A stretch of DNA of 64,000 bases from Nocardia asteroides. GTDB taxonomy: Bacteria; Actinomycetota; Actinomycetes; Mycobacteriales; Mycobacteriaceae. The stretch covers positions 744,001 through 808,000 of the forward strand of contig NZ_LR134352.1 of NCBI RefSeq assembly GCF_900637185.1. Direction: 5' to 3'. The translations under genes were made by a program, and so were the position numbers. Within the stretch, counting starts at the first letter, position 1. Each line of letters opens with the position of its first letter. Below the pieces are notes generated by a model that saw only the letters and a program-made list of their open reading frames with translations, searched no databases and was not told where the DNA came from. Below, in pieces: positions 43,776 to 52,105 of the stretch.

Positions 43776-45345
43776 ACTTGCCCAGCCCGTTCTCGTTGAA
43801 ATAGTCGAGGGTGAGCGTCCCGTTGTCGAAGATCGCCGAGGACACGGTGCCCGGCGGGGCGTTCTCGCCGCTGAGGTCGAAGGCGAAGGTGTCGCCGTCC
43901 CAGTGCCGCAGCGGGTATCGGCGCTGTGCGGGTCCGAGGGTGAGCACCAGGCCGCCCTCCGCCTCGGAGATGTCGGCGGCGCCCCAGTACTCGTTGGCGT
44001 AGCTGCCGGTGTAGTCCCGCAGGGGCTTGGCGGGTGCGGGATTCGCCGGCGGCTGCTTGCCCGCGAGATCGCCCTCCGGGTCCATGATCGGGGCGATGAC
44101 GGCCTCGTACAGGCTGCGCCAGTCCTCCTTGATCTCGCCGTACTGGACCAGATCGGCGAACTCGGCGGTCAGCGCTTCCGGCGCGCCGATGGGGGAGGCG
44201 TTGGTGAGCGCGACGATGGCGACGTCGGCCGACGGGATGGCCAGGAAGTTCGTGGCGGCGCCGAGTGCGAACGCGCCCGAATGACTGAACGAGGTGCGGC
44301 CGGTGGACGAGGTCGACGAGTTGAAGCCGAAGCCGTAGAAGCCCGCTCGTGACTCGGGGGTGGAAGCGGGCCCGGAGATCACCTGCGGGGTGATCGCGGG
44401 CAGCAGCGCCTCGGGCGGTGCGATGGTCGTTCCGTAGGCGGTACCGCCGCCGAGCACCATCGCCAGCCAGCGCGCCATGTCGTTCACCGACGAGCTCACC
44501 CCGCCCGCGGGGGACTGCGGATCGGGGTCGCGAACGTACCGCGCGACCCAGTTGCCGTCGACGTTCACGTGCCCGAGCGCCCGGTTCGGCCTGGCCTCGA
44601 AATCGGCGAAGCGCGAGCTGGTCGACGTCATCCCCAGCGGGCCGTACAGGCTGTCGGCGCTGAGCCGGTCCCACGGGGTGCCCGCCGCGGCCGCCACCGC
44701 CTCCGCGCCCGCGGTCAGGCCGAAGTTGGTGTAGGCGTAGGTGATCCGGAACGGATCGAGGGGCTCGAGGCGGAGTTTGCCGAGAATCTCCTCCCGGTTG
44801 TAGCCGAGGTCTTCGAGCCGGTCGCCCGCGTGGTCGGGCAGGCCGCTGCGGTGCGCGAACAGGTCGCCGACGGTCAGCTGGGCCGTGGTGGCCGGATCCG
44901 CGAGGGCGAACGAGGGGAGCTTCGAGACGACCGGTGTCTCCCAGTCGACGGTGCCCTTGCCGACCTGGCTCGCGACCACCGTCGCCGCCACCGACTTCGA
45001 GACCGAGGCCAGCTGGAAGACGGTATCGGCGTCGATCTTGTCCTGGCCGCCCGCCTGCCGGACACCGAAGCCCTTCGCGTAGACGGTCTTTCCCCCGTGC
45101 ACCACGGCCACGGCCATGCCGGGGATGTGTGTGCTGTCCATCAGCGACTGCGCCAGCTCGTCGAGCTTGCCCACGGCCTTGTCGACGGCGTCGTCGGCGA
45201 TGGGGATCGCGGCTACCTGATTCGGGGGGAGCGCGGGGGTGCTGGTCGCGGCGGAATTCTCGTCGTCGTCGGCGGATCCGCCACAGCCGACGACAACTGC
45301 CATGGAGACGACCAGCGCCGCGATCGCGCCTTTGCGATGCACCAT
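43765..45345 (-). CDS. Beta-lactamase-fold serine hydrolase lipoprotein with DUF3471-like tail
   Basis: 526-residue exported hydrolase (class C beta-lactamase/esterase family). The ATG at 45345 gives a lipoprotein signal (KGAIAALVVSMAVVVGCGGS). Catalytic motifs: SVSK (SxxK), YTN (YxN) in RITYAYTNFGLT, and HSG near HSGAFALGAATN. The last 100 residues (YTGSYANEYWGAADI...LDYFNENGLGKFTR) form a lipocalin-like DUF3471 domain. The substrate is unknown; a role in cell-wall or lipid-ester turnover is possible. The longer open frame upstream is not used because it would bury the signal peptide. Confidence 0.88.
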   Translation of the reverse strand: MVHRKGAIAALVVSMAVVVGCGGSADDDENSAATSTPALPPNQVAAIPIADDAVDKAVGKLDELAQSLMDSTHIPGMAVAVVHGGKTVYAKGFGVRQAGGQDKIDADTVFQLASVSKSVAATVVASQVGKGTVDWETPVVSKLPSFALADPATTAQLTVGDLFAHRSGLPDHAGDRLEDLGYNREEILGKLRLEPLDPFRITYAYTNFGLTAGAEAVAAAAGTPWDRLSADSLYGPLGMTSTSSRFADFEARPNRALGHVNVDGNWVARYVRDPDPQSPAGGVSSSVNDMARWLAMVLGGGTAYGTTIAPPEALLPAITPQVISGPASTPESRAGFYGFGFNSSTSSTGRTSFSHSGAFALGAATNFLAIPSADVAIVALTNASPIGAPEALTAEFADLVQYGEIKEDWRSLYEAVIAPIMDPEGDLAGKQPPANPAPAKPLRDYTGSYANEYWGAADISEAEGGLVLTLGPAQRRYPLRHWDGDTFAFDLSGENAPPGTVSSAIFDNGTLTLDYFNENGLGKFTR

Positions 45346-45956
45346 GGGCAGACGATAGTCCCGGTTGCGGGCCGATCGCGGGAACGTGGCTGGACTGTGA
45401 CGGACGGACCGCCGGGGCATACGCACCCGGCGGCGCGAACAGCGACCTTGCCGGAAAATGGGGAGCGGGCCTCGGCGAAGGGGGGGAGTTAGCCGAGGCC
45501 CGCGTAGGGTCGGCCCGGGGGGGGAGGGGCCGACGTGAACGATCCTACGCGATACGAGCCGGATTCGTGTACGCGCAACGACCCAGTTTCCAAGATTTTT
45601 CGGCGAGCCTGCCCGGAACCGGTTGTCAGCGTGGGTTCCGAAGATCGCAGATCCGCAGGTCGCACGCGTGATCGACGCGGAAATTCGAGCGTAAATCACT
45701 GGTACGCAACGATTTACGAAGAAGTTGTGACGATCGTGTGGTGACCGGTCGCCGGGTGTTGCCCCGGAGATTGCGGGCTTGTGGCCGGACCGGTCACCGG
45801 AAAATCGGTCCGATTCGCCGCGTGTCGCAGGAAATCGGCATGTCGAACAAACGTGTACATCGGGACGCGAAACGTGGCAAAAGGGGATGCGACTTGTCGG
45901 TGGGTCCCGCAATACTGGGCCGAAGGAAGCGTTCGAACTTCGACATCAGGAGCATC
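45346..45956. other. Divergent intergenic region with two G-run hairpins
   Basis: 611 bases between the hydrolase and the ABC exporter with no credible gene. Its marked content is two neighbouring inverted repeats: CGGGCCTCGGC/GCCGAGGCCCG (45466-45476 with 45492-45502), loop containing seven G; and GTCGGCCC/GGGCCGAC (45509-45516 with 45527-45534), loop containing eight G. The ABC ribosome site AGGAG lies at 45948-45952. Promoters could not be assigned. Confidence 0.65.
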
Positions 45957-46946
45957 ATGCCCGACGCAATCGTCGCCGAGGGTCTGGTCAAACGGTATGG
46001 GCAGCTCACCGCTCTGGACGGGCTCGACCTGTCCGTGCCCGAAGGCACCGTCACCGCACTTCTCGGCCCCAATGGCGCGGGAAAGACCACGACTGTCCGC
46101 GTTCTCACCACTCTGTTGATCCCCGACGAGGGGCGGGCCACCGTCGCCGGGATCGACGTACTGAACAATCCCCAGGCGCTGCGTTCCCGGATCGGCACGT
46201 CCGGGCAGTACGCGGCCGTCGACGAGTACCTCACCGGGTTCGAGAACCTGGAGATGGTCGGCAGGCTCTACCACCTCGGCGTGCAGCGCAGTAAGGAACG
46301 CGCGCGCGAGCTGCTCGAGCGCTTCCGGCTCACCGACGCCGCCGACCGGCCGGTGAAGGGCTACTCCGGCGGTATGCGCAGGCGCCTCGACCTGGCAGGC
46401 GCGCTGGTCGCCAATCCGCCGGTGCTGTTCCTCGACGAGCCGACCACGGGCCTGGACCCGCGCGCCCGGCTCGACCTGTGGGACGTCATCGAGGAACTCG
46501 TCGCGGGTGGCACCACCCTGCTGCTCACCACCCAGTACATGGACGAGGCCGACCGGCTCGCCGACGCGATCGCCGTGATCGACCACGGCAAGGTGATCGC
46601 CCGCGGCACCGCCGACGAACTCAAGGCCATGGTCGGTGGCGACCGCATCGAACTCACCGTCGCCACCCCCGATCAGCTCGCCCCCGCCCAGCAGGTGCTG
46701 ACCGGACTGGCCGACGGCGAGATCCACCTCGAGCCGGGGCTGCGCCGGATCACCGTCCCCGTGGCAGACGGCTCCCAGGACCTGGTCACCGCGATCGGCC
46801 GGCTCACCGAGCACAAGGTGCAGATCAACGACGTCGCGCTACGCAGGCCCTCGCTCGACGACGTGTTCCTGACACTCACCGGGCACGAGGCCGAGGAACT
46901 GGTCGCGGGCGACGCCCAGGTCGCCAAGGAAGGGCAGAACCGATGA
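45957..46946 (+). CDS. Daunorubicin-resistance-type ABC exporter, ATP-binding protein
   Basis: 329-residue ATPase of the DrrA class. It has Walker A GPNGAGKTTTVRVL, signature YSGGMRRRLDLA, Walker B VLFLDEPTTGLD and the H-loop-region glutamine LLTTQYMDEAD. The C-terminal domain (LRRPSLDDVFLTLTGHEAEEL) is typical of DrrA. ATG 45957 is preferred, with AGGAG four bases upstream; an earlier frame extends without homology. ATGA overlap with the permease shows coupling. It exports an unknown hydrophobic compound; it is not part of the usual origin gene set, so it is probably an insertion between tRNA-Ala and ppiA. Confidence 0.9.
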   Translation: MPDAIVAEGLVKRYGQLTALDGLDLSVPEGTVTALLGPNGAGKTTTVRVLTTLLIPDEGRATVAGIDVLNNPQALRSRIGTSGQYAAVDEYLTGFENLEMVGRLYHLGVQRSKERARELLERFRLTDAADRPVKGYSGGMRRRLDLAGALVANPPVLFLDEPTTGLDPRARLDLWDVIEELVAGGTTLLLTTQYMDEADRLADAIAVIDHGKVIARGTADELKAMVGGDRIELTVATPDQLAPAQQVLTGLADGEIHLEPGLRRITVPVADGSQDLVTAIGRLTEHKVQINDVALRRPSLDDVFLTLTGHEAEELVAGDAQVAKEGQNR

Positions 46947-47788
46947 GCACGCTGGTCAAAGTGCAGGCTCCCAGCCTCGGCGAACGGCTGTCGATGGTGG
47001 TCACCGACAGCATCACCATCGCCAAGCGCAATGTCATCAAGATCAAGCGCGTCCCCGACGTGCTGATCTTCACGACGCTGTCGCCGATCATGTTCGTGCT
47101 GCTGTTCGCCTACGTGTTCGGTTCGGCGATCACGGTCGAGGGCGTGACGGGCGGCTATCGCGAATTCCTGATCGCCGGCATCTTCGCGCAGACCGTGGTC
47201 TTCGGCGCCACGTTCACCGGCGCGGGCCTGGCCGAGGACATGCAGAAGGGCATCATCGACCGGTTCCGCTCGCTGCCGATGGCACCGTCGGCGGTGCTGG
47301 TCGGCCGCACGATCAGCGACGTGGTGATCAATGTCGTGAGTCTGGTCGTCATGTCGCTGACCGGTCTGGTCGTCGGCTGGCGGATTCGCGGGTCGTTCCT
47401 GGACGCGGTGCTGGCCTACGCGCTGATGCTGCTGTTCGCCTACGCGCTGTCCTGGATGATGGCGGTGGTGGGGCTGCTCGTGCGCGCGCCGGAGGTGTTC
47501 AACAACGCCAGCTTCATGGTGATCTTCCCGCTGACGTTCCTGTCGAACGCGTTCGTGCCGCTGGAGGGTATGCCGGGTCCGCTGCAAGTGTTCGCCGAGT
47601 GGAATCCGGTCTCGGCGCTCACCCAGGCCGTGCGCAACCTGTTCGGCAATACGAACCCGCTGGCTCCGCCCTCCGACGCGCTGCCGATGCAGTACCCGGT
47701 GGCCACGACACTGATCTGGATCGTGGTGATCCTGGTCGTGTTCGTGCCGCTGGCTCAGGTGCAATACAAGAAGTCGGTGAGCCGCTGA
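46943..47788 (+). CDS. ABC-2 type exporter permease (DrrB-like)
   Basis: 281-residue membrane partner of the preceding ATPase. Six hydrophobic segments are visible, with the amphipathic entry [24 protein letters not shown] and the ABC-2 family turn [35 protein letters not shown]. It starts inside the ATPase stop codon. It is followed by a hairpin shared with the convergent small gene. Confidence 0.9.
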   Translation: MSTLVKVQAPSLGERLSMVVTDSITIAKRNVIKIKRVPDVLIFTTLSPIMFVLLFAYVFGSAITVEGVTGGYREFLIAGIFAQTVVFGATFTGAGLAEDMQKGIIDRFRSLPMAPSAVLVGRTISDVVINVVSLVVMSLTGLVVGWRIRGSFLDAVLAYALMLLFAYALSWMMAVVGLLVRAPEVFNNASFMVIFPLTFLSNAFVPLEGMPGPLQVFAEWNPVSALTQAVRNLFGNTNPLAPPSDALPMQYPVATTLIWIVVILVVFVPLAQVQYKKSVSR

Positions 47789-47793
47789 CGGCT

Positions 47794-47835
47794 CGGTTCG
47801 CGCCGGCCTCCGGTCAGGAGGTCGGCGCCGAACCG
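47794..47835. terminator. Hairpin between convergent genes after the ABC exporter
   Basis: CGGTTCG-CGCCGGCCTCC and GGAGGTCGGCG-CCGAACCG form a long, slightly imperfect stem with loop GGTCA. It begins 5 bases after the permease stop and covers the end of the small gene at 47814. No T-run. Confidence 0.55.
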
Positions 47836-47969
47836 TTGCGCGAGTAGCCCAGGCGCGGCGGTTCGGCCGCGGGCTCGGGGAGTTGCGGACGCTTGCTGCG
47901 GGCCAGGAATGCCAGGGCGCCTGCCCCGGCGATCGCGAGGGACGCGATGAGCGGGTTACGAAGCTTCAT
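47814..47969 (-). CDS. Small single-pass membrane protein (cwsA position)
   Basis: 51 residues: [22 protein letters not shown] is a basic start plus one membrane helix, followed by a Pro-rich basic tail ending [11 protein letters not shown]. It sits directly before ppiA, the place of cwsA (Rv0008c) in M. tuberculosis, but is only about a third of CwsA's length. It may be a reduced CwsA or an unrelated peptide; sequence alone does not decide. Confidence 0.6.
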   Translation of the reverse strand: MKLRNPLIASLAIAGAGALAFLARSKRPQLPEPAAEPPRLGYSRNGSAPTS

Positions 47970-48026
47970 GCGACCACTGTGGCACAGCTGCCCGGGTTCC
48001 CGCCGCCCCCGTGGCACCATGATCGC

Positions 48027-48554
48027 GTGACCTCACCCCACCAGACCGCCGTGGCGACACTGCACACCAATCACGGCGACATCAAGATCGCGCTTTTCGG
48101 TAATCACGCGCCGAAGACGGTGCGCAACTTCGTCGGTCTCGCCGACGGCAGCGCGCCCTACACCACCGTGAACGCCGGTGGCACGGAAGCCGGTCCGTTC
48201 TACGACGGCGCCGTCTTCCACCGGGTGATCCCTGGCTTCATGATCCAGGGCGGCGACCCGACCGGGACCGGCCGCGGCGGGCCCGGTTTCGAGTTCGGTG
48301 ACGAGTTCCACCCGGAACTGCGCTTCGATCGCGGCTACCTGCTCGCGATGGCCAACGCCGGGCCGGGCACCAACGGCTCGCAGTTCTTCATCACCGTCGG
48401 CCCGCAGCCGCACCTGAACCGCAAGCACACGATCTTCGGTGAGGTGGTCGATCCGGACTCGCGCAAGGTGGTCGACGCGATCGCCTCGGTGAAGACCGAT
48501 CGCAACGATCGCCCGGACGAGCCGGTCGTGATCACGTCGGTGAGCATCGGCTGA
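48027..48554 (+). CDS. ppiA: Peptidyl-prolyl cis-trans isomerase, cyclophilin type (PpiA)
   Basis: Catalyses proline isomerisation during folding. Cyclophilin motifs: [30 protein letters not shown] (catalytic Arg in FHRV), [10 protein letters not shown] and [11 protein letters not shown] 48027 is used because the nearby ATG at 48019 runs into a stop; 175 residues, no signal peptide, so cytoplasmic. Equal to Rv0009. Followed by a strong hairpin. Confidence 0.96.
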   Translation: MTSPHQTAVATLHTNHGDIKIALFGNHAPKTVRNFVGLADGSAPYTTVNAGGTEAGPFYDGAVFHRVIPGFMIQGGDPTGTGRGGPGFEFGDEFHPELRFDRGYLLAMANAGPGTNGSQFFITVGPQPHLNRKHTIFGEVVDPDSRKVVDAIASVKTDRNDRPDEPVVITSVSIG

Positions 48555-48570
48555 TCGAGCGGTACACAGC

Positions 48571-48608
48571 AGAACTCCCCGCCGCGCCGATGCGCGACGG
48601 GGAGTTCT
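48571..48608. terminator. Hairpin between convergent ppiA and PH-domain gene
   Basis: AGAACTCCCC pairs exactly with GGGGAGTTCT (48571-48580 with 48599-48608); a parS-like site begins two bases later at 48610. It serves as terminator for both convergent genes. Confidence 0.75.
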
Positions 48609-48609
48609 C

Positions 48610-48625
48610 TGCTTCACGTGAAACC
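48610..48625. promoter_or_regulatory. parS-like ParB binding site 6
   Basis: TGCTTCACGTGAAACC, 14 of 16 matches to the parS consensus, in the convergent gap between ppiA and the PH-domain gene, about 15.6 kb right of the oriC unwinding site. Confidence 0.78.
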
Positions 48626-48632
48626 GTGCGCC

Positions 48633-49088
48633 TCAGTCGGCCACCGCGGCGAAGCCGTTGACGACCAGCGCGTCGTACACGTCGTGGGGATTGGTGCCCA
48701 GATCCCAGCGGCCGAAGATCAGCAGGCGCTCGGCGTCGCCGTGCCGGACGTCGATCTCGAGCATCGCCGACTTCCGCCCGAGGCGGCGGTAGTCGACCAT
48801 CCGGATGCGGTCGATGCGGTCGAGCGGGTAGGTCTTCGGGCCGGTCAGTGTGCCCACCACCAGACGCGGCGCCGGGCCGGGGACCATCGTCAGCCGGGGG
48901 CGCTGGCGGAATCCGAGGACGGCCATGCCGATGACCGCGAGCGCGGCCAGGCCGACGAGCAGCCTGCTCGGCCCGTCCTGGGCCAGGATGGCGGCCACGA
49001 CGAGGATCAGGCCGCCGCCCGAGACGGCGAGCAGTCCCGACGTGGGAGTTGTCCACGAGGTGCCGTCGGCGGATTCCACAGCGTTCAC
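48633..49088 (-). CDS. PH-domain membrane protein (Rv0010c-like)
   Basis: 151 residues. Two hydrophobic segments near the N-terminus (SGLLAVSGGGLILVVAAILAQ and LLVGLAALAVIGMAVLGF) are followed by a PH-like domain (RLTMVPGPAPRLVVGTLTGPKTYPLDRIDRIRMVDYRR). GTG 49088 (VNAVESADGTSWTTPTSG) is preferred over the in-frame start at 49136, because the extra codons run through two DnaA boxes and look non-conserved. The function is unknown. Equal in position to Rv0010c. Confidence 0.82.
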   Translation of the reverse strand: MNAVESADGTSWTTPTSGLLAVSGGGLILVVAAILAQDGPSRLLVGLAALAVIGMAVLGFRQRPRLTMVPGPAPRLVVGTLTGPKTYPLDRIDRIRMVDYRRLGRKSAMLEIDVRHGDAERLLIFGRWDLGTNPHDVYDALVVNGFAAVAD

Positions 49089-49116
49089 GCGGCGTCGTCC
49101 CCCATTGCTCCTCGAG

Positions 49117-49137
49117 TTGTCCACAGCTTCATCCACA
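49117..49137 (+). promoter_or_regulatory. DnaA box pair upstream of the PH-domain gene
   Basis: TTGTCCACA (49117-49125, perfect) and TCATCCACA (49129-49137, one mismatch), three bases apart, with CTCGAG immediately before (49111-49116). The context TCCTCGAGTTGTCCAC closely mirrors, on the other strand, 32831-32850 in oriC. Confidence 0.7.
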
Positions 49138-49182
49138 GGTGTGCATGAATAACACCGGTGTAATCCGGTGCGCGATGCCTGC

Positions 49183-49446
49183 TCAGCGCCATCGCATGGT
49201 CATGATCAGACCCACGACCATCAGGCCGAATCCGATCAGGAAGTTCCAGGCGTTGAGATCGTTCATCCAGCCGATGTGCTCGGCGGCCAGGTAGTAGACC
49301 AGCAGCCAGACCAGGCCTGCCAGCATGAAACCCAGCATGATCGCGACGTACCAAGCCGGCGACGGGCCCGCCTTCACCTTCACCGGGGTGCGGCTGGCAG
49401 GGCTCGGGGTGTAGTCGGCCTTCTTACGGACCTTGGACTTGGGCAT
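49183..49446 (-). CDS. crgA: Cell division protein CrgA
   Basis: 87-residue septation protein that binds FtsZ and septal penicillin-binding proteins in actinobacteria. Basic N-terminus [14 protein letters not shown], two membrane helices ([24 protein letters not shown] and [18 protein letters not shown]) and the conserved NDLNAWN between them. ATG at 49446. Equal to Rv0011c. Confidence 0.95.
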   Translation of the reverse strand: MPKSKVRKKADYTPSPASRTPVKVKAGPSPAWYVAIMLGFMLAGLVWLLVYYLAAEHIGWMNDLNAWNFLIGFGLMVVGLIMTMRWR

Positions 49447-49540
49447 GACGTCCTCGAATTCGACAGTACTGGTAGTCCCTAGGCTATCCCACCAGGTAAT
49501 GAATGCGACGACCTACAGGGTCGGCACGTACTCTCGACGC

Positions 49541-50203
49541 ATGCGTGTATTGGTCGTCGACAACTACGACAGCTTCGTGTTCAACCTGGTGCAGTACCTC
49601 GGCCAGCTTGGTGCCGAGGCCGTGGTGTGGCGCAACGACGACCAGCGCCTGACCGACCTGGACACCCTGCTCACCCGCGGCGACGCGGGCGGGACCTTCG
49701 ACGGCGTGCTGGTGAGTCCCGGCCCCGGCAGCCCCGACCGCGCGGGCGCGAGTATCCCGCTGGTGCACGCGGCCGCGCGGCACGCGACACCGCTGCTCGG
49801 CGTGTGCCTCGGCCACCAGGCCATCGGCGAGGCGTTCGGCGGCACCGTCGACCGCGCGCCGGAGCTGCTGCACGGCAAGACCAGCGAGGTCTACCACATC
49901 GGCGCGGGCGTGCTGGCCGGCCTGCCCGACCCCTTCACCGCGACGCGGTATCACTCGCTCACGGTGCTCCCCGAGACCATGCCCGCGGAGCTGGAGGTCG
50001 TCGGCCACACCGAGAGCGGCATCGTGATGGCGATGCGCCACCGCACCCTGCCGATCCACGGCGTGCAGTTCCATCCCGAGTCGGTCCTCACCCAGGGTGG
50101 GCACCGGATGCTGGCCAACTGGCTCGAGGTCTGTGGACAACGCCCGGCCGAGGCCCTGGTGTCCGCGCTCGAAGCGGAGGTCGCCGCGCTGGTGACCCAG
50201 TGA
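49541..50203 (+). CDS. trpG: Glutamine amidotransferase, anthranilate/aminodeoxychorismate synthase component II
   Basis: Releases ammonia from glutamine for the partner synthase (TrpE or PabB), feeding tryptophan or folate. The triad is visible: Cys in GVCLGHQAIGEAFGG and His/Glu in HGVQFHPES. It begins MRVLVVDNYDSFVFNLVQYL at ATG 49541; upstream in-frame codons are not conserved. 220 residues. Whether it serves Trp, PABA or both cannot be told. Its TGA overlaps the GTG of the next gene (50200-50203). Confidence 0.93.
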   Translation: MRVLVVDNYDSFVFNLVQYLGQLGAEAVVWRNDDQRLTDLDTLLTRGDAGGTFDGVLVSPGPGSPDRAGASIPLVHAAARHATPLLGVCLGHQAIGEAFGGTVDRAPELLHGKTSEVYHIGAGVLAGLPDPFTATRYHSLTVLPETMPAELEVVGHTESGIVMAMRHRTLPIHGVQFHPESVLTQGGHRMLANWLEVCGQRPAEALVSALEAEVAALVTQ

Positions 50204-50886
50204 GGCCGTATGTCCTGCTGTCGGTGGCGACGAGCCTGGACGGCTACATCGACGACGCGAGCGCCGAGCGCCTGCTGCTGTCCAACAGCGCCGACTTCGA
50301 CCGGGTCGACCAGGTCCGCGCCGAATCCGACGCGATCCTGATCGGCGCGCGGACCCTGCGGGCCGACAATCCGCGGTTGCTGGTCAACAGCGCGATGCGT
50401 CGGGCCGACCGGGTGACCGCGGGCAAACCGGAGTATCCGCTCAAGGTCGCCGTCAGCGGATCCGGCGACCTCGATCCGGAGCTGCGGTTCTGGCACACCG
50501 GTGGGGACAAGGTGGTCTACACGACCCACGCGGGCGCCACCCGGCTGGGTGAGCGCCTGGCCGGCCTGGCCGACGTGGTGGCGCTGGGCGCCGAACTCGC
50601 GCTGCCCGCCCTGCTCGACGATCTCGGCGCGCGCGGAATCCACCGGCTCATGGTCGAAGGCGGCATGGGGATCCATACCGGGTTCCTCGCCGCCGATCTG
50701 GTCGACGAGATCCGGCTGGCGATCGCCCCGATCCTGGTCGGCGACCCGGGCGCGCCGCGTTTCGTCGGCCCGGCCCGGTTCCCCGGCGGCGCGCAACGCC
50801 GGATGCGGCTGGCGGGTGTGGAACAACTTGGGGATGTCGCTGTGCTGAAGTACCTGGTCGGCGCAGGTGACGACCCCGTTCGCTAA
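50200..50886 (+). CDS. RibD C-terminal-like (dihydrofolate reductase-fold) pyrimidine reductase
   Basis: 228 residues of the RibD_C fold: YVLLSVATSLDGYIDD at the N-terminus, VRAESDAILIGARTLRADNPRLLVN (typical nucleotide-binding segment) and GIHRLMVEGGMGIHTGFLAADLVDEIRLAIAPILVGDPGAPRF. It starts with the GTG that overlaps the trpG stop. The probable reaction is NADPH-dependent reduction of a ribosylamino-pyrimidine or similar substrate. The following gene is a RibD-like deaminase, so the two may jointly replace a bifunctional RibD. Confidence 0.87.
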   Translation: MRPYVLLSVATSLDGYIDDASAERLLLSNSADFDRVDQVRAESDAILIGARTLRADNPRLLVNSAMRRADRVTAGKPEYPLKVAVSGSGDLDPELRFWHTGGDKVVYTTHAGATRLGERLAGLADVVALGAELALPALLDDLGARGIHRLMVEGGMGIHTGFLAADLVDEIRLAIAPILVGDPGAPRFVGPARFPGGAQRRMRLAGVEQLGDVAVLKYLVGAGDDPVR

Positions 50887-50931
50887 CCGGTCCTGTGGTC
50901 GAAATCATGGCGCCGACCTGGGAAAATGTCA

Positions 50932-51007
50932 CTGTCCACAGCTTGTCCGGCGAAACGCTGCACACCTGAACATGACCGAATCCACATCGTGCGACAGTTG
51001 TGGATAA
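50932..51007. promoter_or_regulatory. DnaA boxes upstream of the deaminase gene
   Basis: CTGTCCACA (50932-50940, one mismatch) and TGTGGATAA (50999-51007, perfect TTATCCACA on the minus strand). The second lies 23 bases before the ATG at 51031. Confidence 0.6.
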
Positions 51008-51030
51008 CTCCCGACCAGCAGGGGAACGCG

Positions 51031-51498
51031 ATGAGCGCAGGCAATGCCGAGAACACCGACCATCGATTCATGCACAGGGCGATCGAGCTCGCGCGCAATT
51101 GCCCGCCCAGCGCGACGGCCTATTCGGTGGGGGCGGTCATCGTCGCCGACGGTGTGGAGATCTCGACGGGCTGGTCCAGGGAGACCGACGAGAAGGTGCA
51201 CGCCGAGGAGTCGGCGCTGAACAAGCTCGACCCCGACGACCCGCGGCTGACCAGGGCGACGATCTACAGCACGCTCGAACCGTGCTCGACCCGCGCCACC
51301 GCGAGCCGGCTGCCGTGTACCGACCGCATCCTGGCCGCCGGTATCCCGACCGTCGTCATCGCCTGGCGTGAGCCGAGCCTGTTCGTCGCCGCCTGCGAGG
51401 GTGTGGACAAACTGCGCAGGCACGGCGTGCGGGTGGTGGAGCTGACCGACCTGGCCGCCGAGGCCATGTCGATGAACACCCACCTCGATCTGAGCTGA
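51031..51498 (+). CDS. RibD-type cytidine/deoxycytidylate deaminase-fold protein
   Basis: 155 residues with the zinc deaminase signature HAEE (zinc His and catalytic Glu) and the PCSTR...C zinc cysteines in YSTLEPCSTRATASRLPCTDRIL. The following VVIAWREPSLFVAACEGVDKLRRHGVRV is typical of the RibD deaminase domain. ATG 51031 is used. It stands 144 bases after the reductase half in the same direction. DnaA boxes lie in its leader. It converges on the CBS gene with a 3-base gap. Confidence 0.87.
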   Translation: MSAGNAENTDHRFMHRAIELARNCPPSATAYSVGAVIVADGVEISTGWSRETDEKVHAEESALNKLDPDDPRLTRATIYSTLEPCSTRATASRLPCTDRILAAGIPTVVIAWREPSLFVAACEGVDKLRRHGVRVVELTDLAAEAMSMNTHLDLS

Positions 51499-51501
51499 GG
51501 G

Positions 51502-51921
51502 TCAGGGCCGCCCGTAGATGGCGGTCACGAACTCGCCGAGCTGATTGTCGTCGAGGTGCCGGGCCAGATCGGCCTCGCTGATCATGCCGACCAGCCGCTT
51601 GTTCTCGATCACCGGCATCCGCTTGACCCGGTGACCTTCCATCTGGTCGAGCACGTCCTCCACGTCGGCGTCGGCGTCGACCCAGCGCGGGGTGGCTTCG
51701 CACAGTTCGGCCGCGGTCGTGGTCTCCGGGGACAGACCGAGCGCGATGCACTTCACCACGATGTCGCGGTCGGTGATGATGCCGCACATGCGCTCGTCGT
51801 CGTCGGCGACGACCAGCGATCCGACACCGAGATCGGCCATCGCGGTCGCGGCGGTCGCCACGGTGTCACCGCGGGTGATCCACTGCGCGCCGGGCTTCAT
51901 GATGTCCCTGGCCGTGGTCAT
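51502..51921 (-). CDS. CBS-domain pair protein
   Basis: 139 residues, two CBS motifs: ITRGDTVATAATAMADLGVGSLVVADDDERMCGIITDRDIV and WVDADADVEDVLDQMEGHRVKRMPVIENKRLVGMISEADLA. Such stand-alone proteins sense adenine nucleotides. ATG 51921 follows GAGGAGG at normal spacing; a longer frame upstream is ignored. The partner is unknown. Confidence 0.92.
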   Translation of the reverse strand: MTTARDIMKPGAQWITRGDTVATAATAMADLGVGSLVVADDDERMCGIITDRDIVVKCIALGLSPETTTAAELCEATPRWVDADADVEDVLDQMEGHRVKRMPVIENKRLVGMISEADLARHLDDNQLGEFVTAIYGRP

Positions 51922-52042
51922 AGGGGCTACCTCCTCGTTCAGCGGTGCTGGGTGGGATGGAGCAGCCCCATTCTGCGCCCGCCGCGCCGCGATACGAGTT
52001 TTCTCCATCCGATCGAGACCTCCGCACCCCCGCATACCGACA

Positions 52043-52093
52043 ACGCGAACAGCGGCGGCGACCATTCGAGATGGTCGCCGCCGCCGTTCGCGT
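52043..52093 (-). terminator. 23-bp hairpin terminator after the small secreted gene
   Basis: ACGCGAACAGCGGCGGCGACC-AT and its complement form a 23-bp stem with one mismatch and a TCGAG loop. It starts 13 bases after the stop of the leftward gene at 52106 and also shields the CBS gene. No T-run. Confidence 0.8.
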
Positions 52094-52105
52094 AGAGATA
52101 TCGAC

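Noticed and set aside
45738..45956. N-terminal extension of the ABC ATPase
   Set aside because: The extra residues are basic and unstructured, while ATG 45957 has a ribosome site and begins the ATPase fold directly.
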